Source of the DNA: Silene noctiflora
Lineage: Eukaryota > Streptophyta > Magnoliopsida > Caryophyllales > Caryophyllaceae
DNA: 28,135 bases
Direction of reading: 5' to 3'
Assembly (NCBI GenBank): GCA_009801015.1
Contig: VHZZ01010499.1
Span: 3,691-31,825 of the forward strand
Shown here: positions 28,040-28,135 of the stretch, piece by piece
Layout: the number at the start of each line of letters is the position of its first letter
Position numbering within the stretch: position 1 is the stretch's first letter
Position numbers and translations under genes: made by a program
The notes under the pieces: generated by a model
Seen by the model: only the letters and a program-made list of their open reading frames with translations
Database searches by the model: none
What the model was told of the DNA's origin: nothing

Positions 28040-28041
28040 GC

Positions 28042-28135
28042 TGATAAGTACGTTATTTATGCATTTTTACTCCCTAGATTAGCTCCATTTTACTTGTCAT
28101 TTTTAGCACTTTGTTTAGTGTTTTTGAGCTAATAT
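28042..28135. repeat. Possible start of an LTR retrotransposon
   Basis: TGATAAGTACGTTATTTATG begins exactly where PMD homology ends. Many plant Ty3/gypsy LTRs (Athila and Ogre types) start TGATA and are AT-rich like this. The element runs off the window, so the end, orientation and target duplication are not visible. Confidence 0.35.

Larger units (their letters stand above)
27029..28041 (-). pseudogene. Plant mobile domain (PMD, MAIN-like) pseudogene, 5' truncated
   Basis: Minus-strand exon 28001-27516 encodes WSTSSMAKQDYELALKGY, QWDLISWTPYRLFPENKHP, LEPYQPDRCLRQFSYM, a stop, then IIPSPMAIP, WPNWRDHKIVDRLSLPAHP and GYMEWYQSHSHPYLM. This is the conserved end of the PMD domain (DPY, VEPY.P.RVLRQFG, YM.WY...HP) of MAIN/MAIL1 proteins and their transposon-borne relatives. 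The stop is TAG at 27794-27792, where the family has Gln. The exon ends ACTACA|GTAAGT; intron 27515-27258; a last exon 27257-27029 gives QDLQHFMRTIQPQFRAYSAR, an RGG/SRG-rich tail and TAA. The frame at that junction is not clean (an in-frame TGA just after the acceptor). Upstream sequence is lost at 28042. It converges on the MULE transposase and was probably carried by it. Confidence 0.75.

Overview
The window is plant nuclear DNA, most likely from a eudicot. It holds one long, intron-rich class XI myosin gene with GT-AG introns, set among plant transposons (Ty3/gypsy LTRs, hAT and Stowaway MITEs, a MULE with a plant mobile domain gene). A Caryophyllales source is a guess only. Nothing bacterial, organellar or viral was seen.

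Layout. 1-1738: the 3' part of a Ty3/gypsy retrotransposon, with a broken integrase/chromodomain-like end, polypurine tract and a complete 1188-bp LTR carrying five palindromic boxes. 1739-2211 (minus): a DUF4283-type, LINE-ORF1-like pseudogene interrupted by that LTR. 2505-2700: GGGT-rich hAT-like debris. 2780-3117: leader of the myosin gene. 3115-21533 (plus): a complete myosin XI of the XI-2/MYA2 clade, 38 coding exons. Their lengths sum to 4599 nt, giving 1532 residues plus stop with no frame break. Its introns hold two hAT-type non-autonomous elements with 8-bp target duplications (7365-7693; 9795-10352, which contains a 127-base N gap), two inverted copies of a purine-rich MITE flanking a 38-nt exon, and two Stowaway-like MITEs in the last intron. 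21534-23076: 3' flank with a foldback MITE, a stem-loop and LTR-like debris.

23077-26418 (plus) is a decayed Mutator-like (MULE) transposase: zinc-binding N-terminus, DDE residues, SWIM finger, AT-hook-like motif and a C-terminal OTU cysteine protease domain. Its first intron carries an exact 33-bp minisatellite. A ~34-bp minisatellite (26451-26849) separates it from a convergent plant mobile domain (PMD/MAIN-like) pseudogene (27029-about 28041, minus), cut at its upstream side by what looks like another LTR. The transposase-OTU plus PMD pair is probably one composite MULE, dead now: seven visible lesions in the transposase and an in-frame stop in the PMD gene, nearly all nonsense changes being of C-to-T or G-to-A type.

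The only gene that looks functional is the myosin, an actin motor for organelle transport and cytoplasmic streaming. The rest is transposon material of different ages around and inside it.
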